40,958 bases of DNA from Alphaproteobacteria bacterium (GTDB lineage Bacteria > Pseudomonadota > Alphaproteobacteria > Sphingomonadales > Kordiimonadaceae). This document shows positions 1-8,289 of this stretch, piece after piece. The position numbers and the translations under genes are program-made. Every line of letters begins with the position of its first letter. Within the stretch, counting starts at the first letter, position 1. The DNA lies in assembly GCA_013372975.1 (NCBI GenBank), contig JABXIS010000044.1, positions 1 through 40,958 on the forward strand. The letters run 5' to 3'. The notes beneath the pieces are model-generated. The model was not told where the DNA came from, made no database searches, and saw nothing but the letters and a program-made list of their open reading frames with translations.

Positions 1-1038
1 GAGTATGCGGGCGAAAACAAGAAATCTGTTTTCTCCATCCTCAACTATTTGCTGCCTGAAAAGGGCATCATGCCGATGCACTGCTCTGCCAACATTGGCC
101 CAGAGGGCGATGTGGCGATCTTCTTCGGCCTTTCAGGTACCGGCAAGACCACCCTGTCTGCTGACAGCAGCCGCACGCTCATCGGTGACGACGAGCATGG
201 CTGGTCAGACGACAGCGTGTTCAACTTCGAAGGCGGTTGTTACGCCAAGATGATCCGCCTGTCCGCTGAAGCGGAGCCTGAGATCCACGCCACCACCAAA
301 CGGTTCGGCACGATCCTCGAAAACGTTGTGATGGACGAGCAGACCCGCGAACTGGATCTGGATGACAACACGCTGGCGGAAAACACCCGCGGCGCATACC
401 CGATCAACTTCATCCCGAACACGTCTGATGAAAACCGCGGCGGCAAGCCAAAGAACATCATCATGCTGACAGCGGATGCGTTTGGTGTATTGCCTCCAAT
501 CGCGCGCCTGACACCAGAGCAGGCCATGTACCACTTCCTTTCCGGTTATACCGCGAAAGTGGCTGGCACTGAGATTGGCGTCAAGGAACCACAAGCAACC
601 TTCTCCACATGTTTTGGTGCGCCTTTCATGCCGCGTCACCCAAGCGTGTATGGCGATTTGCTGCGCAAGAAAATCGCTGAAGGCGGCGTGAACTGCTGGC
701 TTGTGAACACAGGCTGGACAGGCGGCGTATATGGTGTTGGCCACCGTATGCCGATCAAGGAAACCCGTGCGCTTCTGCACGCGGCGCTTGATGGCAGCCT
801 GAATAACGCCCCGATGCGCATTGATGAAAACTTCGGCTTTGAAGTGCCTGTAGAGGTGCCGGGCGTGGACACTGCGATCCTGACCCCGCGTGACACATGG
901 GCTGACAAGGATGCCTATGACGCCAAGGCGCAGCATCTTGTAAGCCTGTTCATCAAGAACTTCGAAACTTTCGCATCCCACGTGGATGACAGCGTTCTGG
1001 CCGCCGCGCCAAACATGGCTGCAAAAGCCGCTGAATAA
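1..1038 (+). CDS. pckA: Phosphoenolpyruvate carboxykinase (ATP), 3' part
   Basis: This is the C-terminal 345 residues of the cytosolic gluconeogenic enzyme that decarboxylates and phosphorylates oxaloacetate to PEP using ATP. The reading frame is open from base 1, so the start lies outside the window; roughly 190 residues are missing compared with the usual length of about 540. Visible signatures are the Walker-A type loop [11 protein letters not shown], the metal/kinase-2 segment DDEHGW, the EGGCYAK stretch, TRGAYP and the adenine-binding region around [12 protein letters not shown] good rho-independent terminator follows, so this is the end of its transcript. The family assignment is close to certain; nothing is odd apart from the truncation by the window edge. 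Confidence 0.97.
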   Translation, partial: EYAGENKKSVFSILNYLLPEKGIMPMHCSANIGPEGDVAIFFGLSGTGKTTLSADSSRTLIGDDEHGWSDDSVFNFEGGCYAKMIRLSAEAEPEIHATTKRFGTILENVVMDEQTRELDLDDNTLAENTRGAYPINFIPNTSDENRGGKPKNIIMLTADAFGVLPPIARLTPEQAMYHFLSGYTAKVAGTEIGVKEPQATFSTCFGAPFMPRHPSVYGDLLRKKIAEGGVNCWLVNTGWTGGVYGVGHRMPIKETRALLHAALDGSLNNAPMRIDENFGFEVPVEVPGVDTAILTPRDTWADKDAYDAKAQHLVSLFIKNFETFASHVDDSVLAAAPNMAAKAAE

Positions 1039-1061
1039 GCGTTTCGAAATCTAGAAATCAG

Positions 1062-1093
1062 AAAAGCGCGGTGCTTCGGCCCCGCGCTTTTTT
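1062..1093 (+). terminator. Rho-independent terminator of pckA
   Basis: A perfect 10-bp stem, AAAAGCGCGG (1062-1071) with CCGCGCTTTT (1082-1091), encloses a ten-base loop containing TTCGG and runs into a T tract. It sits 24 bases after the pckA stop codon. Confidence 0.92.
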
Positions 1094-1123
1094 ATTGCCA
1101 TTTAGTCAATCTTCATCCAAGCA

Positions 1124-1447
1124 GTGTCTATGGAACCAAATAGTTTTGGATGTGGTATCGTTGTGATCGGGGCGTTTTCCCTTCCGGGATTATGTGCTGT
1201 TGTGACTTTGATTTTGGCATCAATAAACTGTTCAAATAAAAGTCGGGCTTTGAGCATCTTGCTGGTGGGCCTTATGATAAGCATAAGCACCACCCCTATC
1301 ATCAATACAACGGCAAGTAGTTGTTACAAAGACAGCGACTGGCAGTATTTCTTACACGCCAGCTTCGCCATCTCACTTGCAATGACGCTCCTTGTGGCTT
1401 TGGGGTCGGGTTTGAAGACAGTCCTGAGGGACATTCTTGTGGACTAA
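1124..1447 (+). CDS. Small hypothetical membrane protein
   Basis: I do not recognise this protein. The 107-residue frame opens at GTG 1124, with ATG at 1130 as an alternative. It has three hydrophobic segments at about residues 10-32, 42-60 and 78-98, and a Cys/Ser/Thr-rich loop between the second and third. This pattern looks like a real small inner-membrane protein rather than an out-of-frame shadow, and the opposite strand offers nothing better here. Base composition is visibly more AT-rich than the neighbouring genes. No clear Shine-Dalgarno sequence precedes either start, which lowers confidence. Its TAA stop overlaps the TAG stop of the convergent TerB-like gene by four bases (CTAA). 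Confidence 0.55.
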   Translation: MSMEPNSFGCGIVVIGAFSLPGLCAVVTLILASINCSNKSRALSILLVGLMISISTTPIINTTASSCYKDSDWQYFLHASFAISLAMTLLVALGSGLKTVLRDILVD

Positions 1448-1881
1448 CCCGCCTCAACCTCGTGTTTGATGCGCACACGGTCGGCGGGGGAAACACCCAA
1501 CAGGCCAGAGACTTTCGCCAGAACATTCTCTTCAAAGTTATCGATATGCCGGTCGGCGAAGGCCACGCGCCACAGAAGGCGCACAATTTCCTGCCGTTCT
1601 TCGTTATCCAGTTCCTTGGCGATAGTGCGGGTGAAGGCATAAAGGCAGGTTGCGTCTGACTGGTCGCGTTCGGCGCAGGCGAGCAAATCTTCGGCCTCTG
1701 CCTGCCCCAGGTCAAAATGGTCCTTCACACAAGCCACAAGCTGCGCGCGTTCGTCATCGGTGAAATCACCGTCTGCCTTCGACACCTGCACCAACAGGGC
1801 CGCTGTTGCAAGCTCCAGCCCCGATGCGCCTGTTTCATCTTCGCCCTTGAGGCCCAGAAGTCTGCTGATTTTCTCAAACAT
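1444..1881 (-). CDS. TerB-like protein
   Basis: A 145-residue soluble, all-helical protein of the tellurite-resistance TerB superfamily. The diagnostic pattern is a repeated acidic-helix motif: a first half with KADGDFTDDERAQL and a second with FADRHIDNFEENVL, each an Asp-rich turn followed by an amphipathic helix, as in COG4103-type proteins. The start at 1881 (MFEKISRLLG) was chosen over an upstream in-frame ATG because AAGGAGAACGGT precedes it at good spacing and the conserved region begins directly after. TerB domains bind metal at the membrane and occur in many stress contexts; no ter operon partners are present, so the role here is unknown. It converges with the small membrane protein gene, overlapping it by four bases. 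Confidence 0.85.
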   Translation of the reverse strand: MFEKISRLLGLKGEDETGASGLELATAALLVQVSKADGDFTDDERAQLVACVKDHFDLGQAEAEDLLACAERDQSDATCLYAFTRTIAKELDNEERQEIVRLLWRVAFADRHIDNFEENVLAKVSGLLGVSPADRVRIKHEVEAG

Positions 1882-2042
1882 ACCGTTCTCCTTGACCTCT
1901 ATGTAAGGGGGTCGGCCCAAAAACCCAAGCCCCGGAGCGACAGGCTGTGGCACACCCGCGATCATTTGCATGCCACGGGCGTAAAAATTTGTTATACTGG
2001 CCCCATAAGTATGGGGCTGAACAGAACGATTTCACCACCGAC

Positions 2043-2843
2043 ATGTTTGGCAGAACACTTTTTACATTCCTCATGGGGCTGACGATGACCCTAGGCACTC
2101 CTGCAGGCGCGCAGGAAGGCACCCCCCAGTGCACCCACATCAAAGCCAGTGGCCACCCGGACTATCCACCCTTTAGCTGGCGCGAGGGGGATCAGATTGT
2201 TGGCACATCGGCCACACTTGTGCGGGAAGCGGCGAAAGATCTTGGGGTTGATATTTCCATCACTTACGGCGGCCACTGGAAGCGGGTTATGAACCGCCTG
2301 ACAAAAGGCGAGATTGATCTGGTGGTGGCACTCTATAAAGACGACGCACGCGAGAGAAATCTCCTGTTCGGCAGCCCTATCGTTCACGACCCCGTTGCGC
2401 TTTTCACGCCGACAGGCAAGCCAATAGCATTTGGCGACTGGCAAGACCTCGAAAACAAACGCGGCGCCGTGGTGCTTGGTGAGGTGTTTGGCCCCAAGCT
2501 GGATGCCAAAATCAAAACACTCACCCGTCTGCGGTATGCCGAGAACATCAATTCGCTTTTGCGATTACTGGACCTGGGGCGGGTTGACTATGTGATCCAC
2601 GGAGAATATCCGGTCCTTGCCGCGATCCACAAACACCGGGACGCCCCTACGATCGAGCGAACAGCAATTCTTGGGGCAGAAAAATCCTATTTCGCCATGG
2701 CTCCCGGTTCGGCTTGCCGCCACCTGATCGGCCCACTTTCTGAAAAAATCGCTGAATTGAAAGGCGCAACATTTGCTGAAAAAGTCCGCGCGGATTTCGA
2801 CCGCTGGACACGCACACCCTCAAGCGCGCAGGCCGCTCCCTGA
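2043..2843 (+). CDS. Periplasmic solute-binding protein, family 3
   Basis: A 266-residue protein with a cleavable signal peptide: hydrophobic core FLMGLTMTLG, then a GAQ cleavage region near residue 24. The mature part matches the bacterial family-3 solute-binding fold: YPPFSW near the N-terminus, the lobe-1 motif around GEIDLVVALYKDDAR, and the hinge/lobe-2 segment in the middle. Two cysteines lie near the start and end of the mature chain. ATG 2043 is preferred because earlier in-frame starts would place 32 unlikely residues before the signal. No ABC permease or ATPase genes flank it, so it is an orphan. It may serve a distant transporter, or act as a sensor subunit for the convergent histidine kinase; the latter is only inference from position. 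Confidence 0.85.
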   Translation: MFGRTLFTFLMGLTMTLGTPAGAQEGTPQCTHIKASGHPDYPPFSWREGDQIVGTSATLVREAAKDLGVDISITYGGHWKRVMNRLTKGEIDLVVALYKDDARERNLLFGSPIVHDPVALFTPTGKPIAFGDWQDLENKRGAVVLGEVFGPKLDAKIKTLTRLRYAENINSLLRLLDLGRVDYVIHGEYPVLAAIHKHRDAPTIERTAILGAEKSYFAMAPGSACRHLIGPLSEKIAELKGATFAEKVRADFDRWTRTPSSAQAAP

Positions 2844-2860
2844 GGCTGGTGCCGTTCGCC

Positions 2861-4933
2861 CTATGCGCTTGTCACATGTTCGGGGTAAGCCAACCGTTCT
2901 TTCGGGAAAAACAGCGTGATGGTGGTGCCCTCACCCAGCTTGCTGTCCACCATCAGCTTACCATCATGCTGGCGCATCAAAACTTCGCTTAACGGCAAGC
3001 CAATCCCTACACCGGCATTTTTCTGCCGCCTTTCGCTATCGGCCTGACCAAAGCGCTTCAACACGACGGGCAGATCAGCTTCCGCAATCCCAAGCCCGGT
3101 GTCCGACACATCCACATAGAGGCCATCATCCTCAAGCCGCATGACGATACGCACCTTGCCCTTTTCCACGTTGAACTTGATGGCGTTCGTAACAAGATTC
3201 ATCAATATCTGGCGGATCTTGCGCCTGTCCCCCAGCACGCGCGGCAGGCCGCGCTGGCGCTCAAGCTTCAGGCTTACCTGAAGTTGTTCCGCCTGCAGGC
3301 GCAACAGCTTCAAGGCCTCATCTGCCACCTCGCTGATGTCCACCCGTTCAACATGAAGCTCATCCACCCCCGCCTCGATGCGCGAGAGATCAAGAATATC
3401 GTCCACCAGCGCCAGCAGATGTTGGCCCGAGGCATGGATGTCGCGCATATAGTCGATATAAAGAGGGCTGCCCAGCTTGCCAAAAAGCTCGCGCTCCATC
3501 AGTTCGGAAAAGCCGAGGATGGCATTCAGTGGTGTTCTGAGCTCATGGCTGAAGGTGGCAAGGAAATGACTTTTGGCGTTTGATGCCTGCTCGGCTTCCT
3601 GTAGCGCCAGATCAAGCGCAAGCGCCCGGTTTTGCAGGTCGCGGTTTGTATCTTCCAGACTTGCGAGCAATTCGTCCCGCTCGCGCTCTGTGCGCCGGGC
3701 CTGCACCACAAATGCCTGCGCATGCATCATCATCACCAGGAAAATCAGGAACTGCGACCATTCCATCGATGATGCAATAGTACCGGTGGCGGAAAGAACC
3801 TCATACACCCCATAGCCGAACCCCGCGAAGCTGACAATCATGGCCTCACGGCGGTTTTCCGGGTGGGTGATGGTGGCCCTGAACACCGCATAAATCACCA
3901 TGGCCGTAATGGGTATCCACAACACCTGAAAGGGTTCACGCGCCAGTGTAATGGTGCCGGGTGCAAAGAAGGGTGCAAAAAACAGCGCGAAAATCGCGAG
4001 CGCCCCGGAACTGGCATACACAAAATAATCCACCATCATGCGTTTGCCGGGCCTGAGCAAATGGCTGATAAAGGCGTAATAGGCCATGGCAATGATAAAC
4101 AGCGACAGATATTCAAAATCATATTTGCGCGCCAGATCAAACGAAGGGAAATAATCCCATACCAGATCGCTTACAAAGGCTGCGCGCACAGCTGCCGCGA
4201 TTGCAAGAAACGCAAAATAGCGGTGCATCAGTGTCGTGCGTTTGCTTTCCCCCATGATGAGGGCAAAACTTCCCATAAACAAAAGCATGATCACCAGCGC
4301 GCTTGGCATGGCGGTTGCCCGGTTCTCCGCTGCGGCCAGTCGCCATCGATAATCCAGCGTGGGCACTTCAATCATGCCGCCCTGTTTGTGGATATAGTTG
4401 GAAAGCTGGATCACCAGCGTGAATTTGACAGTGGCATGCGGCAAGGGGATCATCGGCACAGCCGGATTGGCCACCACCTGTTCGCCGCCGGGCTCCAGTT
4501 CGCCGTTTTTGAACAAAAGCCATGTCTGTGCTGTCCCGTCCGGATTTTCAGCCACAGCGTGGATAAGGGAAACTGATCTCAGCGTCCCCATATAGAAAGC
4601 AAAGGCTTCTTCACCCTCGGGCAGGATAATCTCGCGGCAATAGGTTGCCTTGCCATGGCCAGTAGCAACAGTGGCTGTAAAACCGGGTCCCCACACGTCA
4701 GGCACGCTGATGGCCTCGGCCCCTGCACCTGTTTGGCACCGCGTGTCCAAAAGGTCAGCCGGATTGACGATCTGATCACGATAAACCGTCCAGCCATCTT
4801 TCAGATGGTACGGCCCCTCGGCGAAATTCCATTCTTCGGAAGTGTGGTCATCTGCCCTGGCCTGTGCGGATACGGCCAACCCCATAAGGGCTAGCAACAC
4901 CGCAAAAAACCAGTTTTTGGCGCAGGGCGTCAT
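2861..4933 (-). CDS. 7TM-type sensor histidine kinase
   Basis: A 690-residue membrane sensor kinase. Residues 1-27 are a signal peptide ending ARA. A periplasmic beta-rich domain to about residue 205 is followed by seven hydrophobic helices up to about 405, the arrangement of 7TMR-DISM receptors. A coiled-coil linker (about 410-450) leads to a HisKA domain with the H-box SHELRTPLN (phospho-His near 463). The HATPase has an N-box NLVTNAIKFN near 580, DTGLG near 613 and a GVGIGLPL G2 box. All catalytic boxes are intact, and there is no receiver domain in the protein and no response regulator beside it. 7TMR-DISM kinases typically sense extracellular carbohydrate-like ligands. It lies convergently, 17 bases from the solute-binding protein gene. 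Confidence 0.93.
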   Translation of the reverse strand: MTPCAKNWFFAVLLALMGLAVSAQARADDHTSEEWNFAEGPYHLKDGWTVYRDQIVNPADLLDTRCQTGAGAEAISVPDVWGPGFTATVATGHGKATYCREIILPEGEEAFAFYMGTLRSVSLIHAVAENPDGTAQTWLLFKNGELEPGGEQVVANPAVPMIPLPHATVKFTLVIQLSNYIHKQGGMIEVPTLDYRWRLAAAENRATAMPSALVIMLLFMGSFALIMGESKRTTLMHRYFAFLAIAAAVRAAFVSDLVWDYFPSFDLARKYDFEYLSLFIIAMAYYAFISHLLRPGKRMMVDYFVYASSGALAIFALFFAPFFAPGTITLAREPFQVLWIPITAMVIYAVFRATITHPENRREAMIVSFAGFGYGVYEVLSATGTIASSMEWSQFLIFLVMMMHAQAFVVQARRTERERDELLASLEDTNRDLQNRALALDLALQEAEQASNAKSHFLATFSHELRTPLNAILGFSELMERELFGKLGSPLYIDYMRDIHASGQHLLALVDDILDLSRIEAGVDELHVERVDISEVADEALKLLRLQAEQLQVSLKLERQRGLPRVLGDRRKIRQILMNLVTNAIKFNVEKGKVRIVMRLEDDGLYVDVSDTGLGIAEADLPVVLKRFGQADSERRQKNAGVGIGLPLSEVLMRQHDGKLMVDSKLGEGTTITLFFPKERLAYPEHVTSA

Positions 4934-5127
4934 GGCAACAGGCCGCTCCCTTCAAGCCGTGGGCGGCGATTTCTCGTCACCACCCTGAGGCACAAAACAC
5001 CAAACAAGTGTGCACCAGCTTGCGCCCTGCGTGCAAGTGCCGTGTTTCGGATGTACAAATACAATCTATTGGGGTTCAATTCAGACAAATCGACCAGCGA
5101 CCGTGAAATCACAAGGGGTATATACTG

Positions 5128-5631
5128 ATGCAGGTCTTCGATCTTCCAGATTCAATCGCTCGGCTAGTAATTGCGAGAAACCAACTGCGTAATCACTATA
5201 TAAATATTCTTCGGGAGCGAGAAAGCTCGGTCAATCTTCGCTTCACCCTTGATGGAAATTTGATTGGGGACCTCGGCGAGGCGTTGGCAGTAGAGTTATT
5301 TGGCATACAGCTCGTCAACGCCAAATCGGTTGAGGGATATGACGGCTACATCCCAGGCACTCAAAAAACGGTCCAAGTAAAAGCTACGGGAACAGGAAGA
5401 GGCCCTGCATTCCGGAATACGAAAACCCACGCAGACTATCTACTTTTCTTCGATCTTGACATGGAAAACGCAAAAGGCAGCGTGGTCTACAACGGGCCGG
5501 AGAGATATGCGCGTGCAAAACTACGGCAGCCTTTTGAAGGCCAGAGAAGCTTGACTGCAAAACAAATCCGAGACGCCGCATCCCAAATAAAACCGGGGGA
5601 GATGATCTCGCCTATTGCTGATTTTGTCTAA
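5128..5631 (+). CDS. DUF6998-like protein with nuclease-type motif
   Basis: A 167-residue soluble protein resembling the DUF6998 family of uncharacterised proteins. The pattern of a conserved Glu in GDLGEALAVELFG (E51), Asp in EGYDGY (D72) and then VQVKAT (Q83, K85) on a predicted strand is that of the PD-(D/E)xK nuclease fold with Q in place of the second acid. The motif is seen; nuclease activity is inference. AAGGGGT precedes the ATG at good spacing. The gene is noticeably lower in GC than the kinase and glycosylase genes on either side, which suggests recent transfer. It stands alone, with no methylase or antitoxin-like partner next to it, so the biological role is open. Confidence 0.75.
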   Translation: MQVFDLPDSIARLVIARNQLRNHYINILRERESSVNLRFTLDGNLIGDLGEALAVELFGIQLVNAKSVEGYDGYIPGTQKTVQVKATGTGRGPAFRNTKTHADYLLFFDLDMENAKGSVVYNGPERYARAKLRQPFEGQRSLTAKQIRDAASQIKPGEMISPIADFV

Positions 5632-5650
5632 TCCCGGCTGAGCAGCGAGC

Positions 5651-6319
5651 TTAATCAGTGCTCATGGCCAGGGTGCGGGAGATGTGCGCAAACGAGCGTC
5701 CGCTTTCCGCTGCCCAGCCGTTAAATGCGCCCTGAACAGCCTTCAGGGCAGATTTGGATGTCGGTGCCTTGTCGATCACACCTTCACGGACAAGCGCTTT
5801 CACCACATCACGCCCCAGCGCCCAACCGTCGCGCCCCAGAAACCTGAGGAAATATTGGCCGGTCATGGCACCCAAGCGACTGCCGCGGGTTTTCAGCATA
5901 TCAAGAAGGCCGATGAAATCTTCCGCTGGCCACTCTGCAATGCATTTCGCGGCTGAGCCATATTCGTCTTCCAGGTCACACACCAGAATGGCGTTGTCGC
6001 GCACCGTCTGAATTTTCATACCGTTCCGCACGATCCGCGTGTCCTTCAAAAGATCATCCAGATCGTCGTCAGACATGAATTTCCACCTGACCGGCACAAA
6101 GCCTTCAAAGGCCTCTTCAAACCCGGGCCATTTGGCCTCGATCACTTTCCAGTTGAAACCCGCCTGGAACACCGCCTTGGTCATGCCTGCAAGCACCCTG
6201 TTATCCGGGATTGCTCGAATTTCTTCGGCTGTCTTGATTTCCGGCAGCATGCTCTCAAGCGCATCCGCGCCGCCTTTTCGTTCTGCGGCGATGGCGAATA
6301 TTTCTTCGAAGGTGCGCAT
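5651..6319 (-). CDS. Tag-like DNA-3-methyladenine glycosylase I homologue
   Basis: A 222-residue member of the DNA-3-methyladenine glycosylase I (Tag) superfamily of helix-hairpin-helix base-excision enzymes. The aligned core is QAGFNWKVIEAKWPGFEEAF followed by VRNGMKIQTVRDNA, matching the family's QAGLSW and IRHRGKIQAI blocks. The protein departs from classic Tag: there is no N-terminal Cys and no C-terminal His/Cys pair for the zinc site, and the Glu just before the QAG block (E38 of E. coli Tag) is Ala. It is therefore better called Tag-like, with altered or unknown substrate. The start at 6319 is the only sensible ATG. It is a single gene, convergent with the DUF6998-like gene. Confidence 0.8.
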   Translation of the reverse strand: MRTFEEIFAIAAERKGGADALESMLPEIKTAEEIRAIPDNRVLAGMTKAVFQAGFNWKVIEAKWPGFEEAFEGFVPVRWKFMSDDDLDDLLKDTRIVRNGMKIQTVRDNAILVCDLEDEYGSAAKCIAEWPAEDFIGLLDMLKTRGSRLGAMTGQYFLRFLGRDGWALGRDVVKALVREGVIDKAPTSKSALKAVQGAFNGWAAESGRSFAHISRTLAMSTD

Positions 6320-6536
6320 GGGTTTTCCTCTCGTCGTTGTGTTGCCTTTGTTATTCAGCCGATCCTAGCTTTCGGCCTTCACGGTAGGAAGAAATTCTTC
6401 TCTGCTTTCACGAATATTTGAGAAACACCAACACTTTGATTGTGGGTCTATTTATGGAATGCATACACAGAAGTTTACACCCCCAAAGGCCGTTTTCGCT
6501 AAGCCCCCCACACGGACAACAAATGATCGATCGGGT

Positions 6537-7181
6537 TCATATCCGAAAGTATCTCTGAGTTAATAGGCCAAGGACGAAGGCCGCTATAAAATAGGGCAAA
6601 TAGCCTATGACATTGAAGGAAACAGCATAGCTGGATGGCGCAACCAGGGTATTTTCGAGGGACGCCCATTTATGGACTTTTGCTGCATGAAATTCTTCAC
6701 TGCTGAGCATATTGATCAGGTCTCGCCGGCTGCGGTAGCGAACCATCGCAAACGATTCGAATTCCCCCGCACGCTCTCCTACAGAGTTTATGATGGTGTT
6801 GTGGCGGGTCGCGCGCGCGACTGGATAGCTTCCTCTTGTCAAAAGCTGCGGCAAAACTGATTGGGCATAAAGCCCCGCCGCTTCTTCTCCCGTCAAATCA
6901 GCACCTGACAGATGCCCGTCGGCATACACGGCAGTTTCGCGAAACTCCATCAGGTTTATCATGACGAATGAACGCCCGTCATCGTTCCGGAGAAAATCCT
7001 CAAACGCCTTTTCGTTTGTCCAGGCATCGCCGCCGCCCTCAGATTGGCTCGCCATAAAGTCGGCGATCTCGGCATCCGTCAAAGGACCTCCCATCGGCGT
7101 ATGCCAGGCAAAGAAACCCAAAAGGACCGCCAGCAAAGGAATACAATAGTATAGGGTTCTCTTTATCTGCGTTTCGGACAT
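6537..7181 (-). CDS. Membrane-anchored DUF1330-like protein
   Basis: A 214-residue protein with a hydrophobic helix at each end (about 10-27 and 190-210). Between them is a domain with MINLMEFRE, a YAQSVLPQLL helix, VGERAGEFESFAMVRYRSRRD and a closing helix. This order resembles the DUF1330-type ferredoxin-like alpha/beta barrel, normally a small cytosolic protein; the match is by motif only and moderate. The start at 7181 has AGGAAA about nine bases upstream; an upstream in-frame start adds 35 residues with no such signal. The domain would lie between two membrane anchors, on either face. It is divergent from the membrane/VOC pair at 7388. The 217 bases between it and the Tag-like gene hold no feature I can support. 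Confidence 0.7.
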   Translation of the reverse strand: MSETQIKRTLYYCIPLLAVLLGFFAWHTPMGGPLTDAEIADFMASQSEGGGDAWTNEKAFEDFLRNDDGRSFVMINLMEFRETAVYADGHLSGADLTGEEAAGLYAQSVLPQLLTRGSYPVARATRHNTIINSVGERAGEFESFAMVRYRSRRDLINMLSSEEFHAAKVHKWASLENTLVAPSSYAVSFNVIGYLPYFIAAFVLGLLTQRYFRI

Positions 7182-7346
7182 AGTGTTGCTTTCCTGGGTT
7201 TTATGTACCTGAGACTCTGTATACGCAGCGGCAACTGCGTAGCATTTCCTATAGGGATGAATGACGTAAAAAAGGCGAGGCGGCACCGCGTGTAGATCAC
7301 ACTTCAGCGATAAATAATTAAATAAATACCTTTACAAAACCGCCAC

Positions 7347-7382
7347 GCCTATTATTTAAAGAAAATACTTTAATTAATAGGC
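7347..7382 (+). promoter_or_regulatory. Long AT-rich inverted repeat abutting a start codon
   Basis: GCCTATTATTTAAAG (7347-7361) pairs with CTTTAATTAATAGGC (7368-7382) at 14 of 15 positions around a six-base loop. The right arm ends five bases before the ATG at 7388, where no Shine-Dalgarno sequence is visible. It could be a dimeric operator in the divergent promoter region or an mRNA hairpin covering the ribosome site. There is no T tract on either side, so it is not an ordinary terminator. Confidence 0.65.
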
Positions 7383-7387
7383 CGCCG

Positions 7388-7906
7388 ATGACCCCGATCA
7401 CACATCAACGCTTTTTCGCCCATGCCAGCATCCTTGCCGGAACGGCCCGCATGGTTCTGGCATTTGTCCCATGGCAAAATGACAGCCTGTTCTTGCAGAC
7501 AGTTGCGGCTTTGATCGACATCGGTTTCCTGGCGGGGCTTCTGGGGCTCTACCTCAGCCTTGCCGGTCGTGTTGACGGGCCTCTCAGGCTTGTTCAAACG
7601 ACCGGCTTTTTTCTGGGGTTTGTGGGCATCGCCAGCATTGTCGGGCCAGACGCAGTGATGTTCGGTGTGGATTTCTATGCGCTTGGCGGCGGTGTGGCCC
7701 TTCTGGGGCTGACGCTGTTGTCGACATCGTGGCTGGTTGCAGGCATCGGCCCACGCGCTGCTACCATCTGCTGGCTTGGCACCTTTCTTCTGGCCCTTGC
7801 CACGCCCTTCCATCCACAGGCCTTCGCGGCCATGGGATTTCTTTTTGGCGCGGGCTTTCTGTGTGCGGGCCTGTGGCTGCACGCTCAACATAAGGAACAA
7901 GAATAA
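7388..7906 (+). CDS. Hypothetical five-to-six-helix membrane protein
   Basis: A 172-residue, very hydrophobic protein that I cannot assign to a named family. Hydrophobic stretches rich in Gly, Ala and Leu cover most of the chain (roughly 12-30, 36-58, 66-86, 93-116, 120-138 and 142-165), with a short charged tail HAQHKEQE. The start codon has no ribosome-binding site; it is immediately preceded by the 36-base hairpin described above. A later in-frame ATG at 7451 has GGAA upstream but would cut the first helix. The stop and the start of the next gene share a base (TAATG), indicating translational coupling with the VOC protein. Confidence 0.75.
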   Translation: MTPITHQRFFAHASILAGTARMVLAFVPWQNDSLFLQTVAALIDIGFLAGLLGLYLSLAGRVDGPLRLVQTTGFFLGFVGIASIVGPDAVMFGVDFYALGGGVALLGLTLLSTSWLVAGIGPRAATICWLGTFLLALATPFHPQAFAAMGFLFGAGFLCAGLWLHAQHKEQE

Positions 7907-8289
7907 TGGATATGAACCAGGTAACGGTTGGTGCCACCAACCTTGAAGACAGCATCGCATTCTATCAAACGCTTGGCCTCAGGATGATCGTGCATTCAAA
8001 TGATCATTATGCGCGTTTTGAACTACCATCCGGCAACGCCACCTTTTCCCTCCATAAGGTAGAGGGCGATACCACCAACAGCGGCACCGCCCTTGTCTAT
8101 TTTGAAGTGCCTGATGTGGATGCCGAGGTTGCCAGGCTGGAAGACGCGGGCCTTGTCTTCGATGCGGGCCCGAAGGACCAGCGCTGGGCATGGCGCGAAG
8201 CTTATTTGCGAGATCCCGCAGGCAATCGCCTTTGCCTCTATACCGCAGGCGTCAACCGCCGCTACCCGCCCTGGCGACTGAAGGACTAA
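7906..8289 (+). CDS. VOC (glyoxalase/bleomycin-resistance) family protein
   Basis: A 127-residue vicinal-oxygen-chelate protein. The typical paired beta-alpha-beta-beta-beta modules are visible. The first has NLEDSIAFYQTLGLRMIV; the second has YFEVPDVDAEVARLEDAG and ends in the family hallmark LRDPAGNRLCLY. One metal-ligand-type Glu lies in YFEV; the other ligands cannot be assigned with certainty, so the enzyme type (lyase, dioxygenase or resistance protein) is unknown. It starts on the last base of the preceding stop codon, so it is translated with the membrane protein. Its TAA overlaps the TAG of the convergent serine hydrolase gene by four bases. Confidence 0.9.
   Translation: MDMNQVTVGATNLEDSIAFYQTLGLRMIVHSNDHYARFELPSGNATFSLHKVEGDTTNSGTALVYFEVPDVDAEVARLEDAGLVFDAGPKDQRWAWREAYLRDPAGNRLCLYTAGVNRRYPPWRLKD

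Noticed and set aside
205-981. Long open frame antisense to pckA (258 codons)
   Set aside because: It mirrors a certain gene, and its translation has no domain logic; high-GC codon bias opens antisense frames.
3863-4576. 237-codon frame antisense to the histidine kinase
   Set aside because: Overlaps a complete kinase gene with all motifs; no hydrophobic or domain pattern in the shadow.
6388-6400. Palindrome GAAGAA-a-TTCTTC upstream of the Tag-like gene
   Set aside because: Does not match the alphaproteobacterial LexA box and is short and AT-rich enough to occur by chance.
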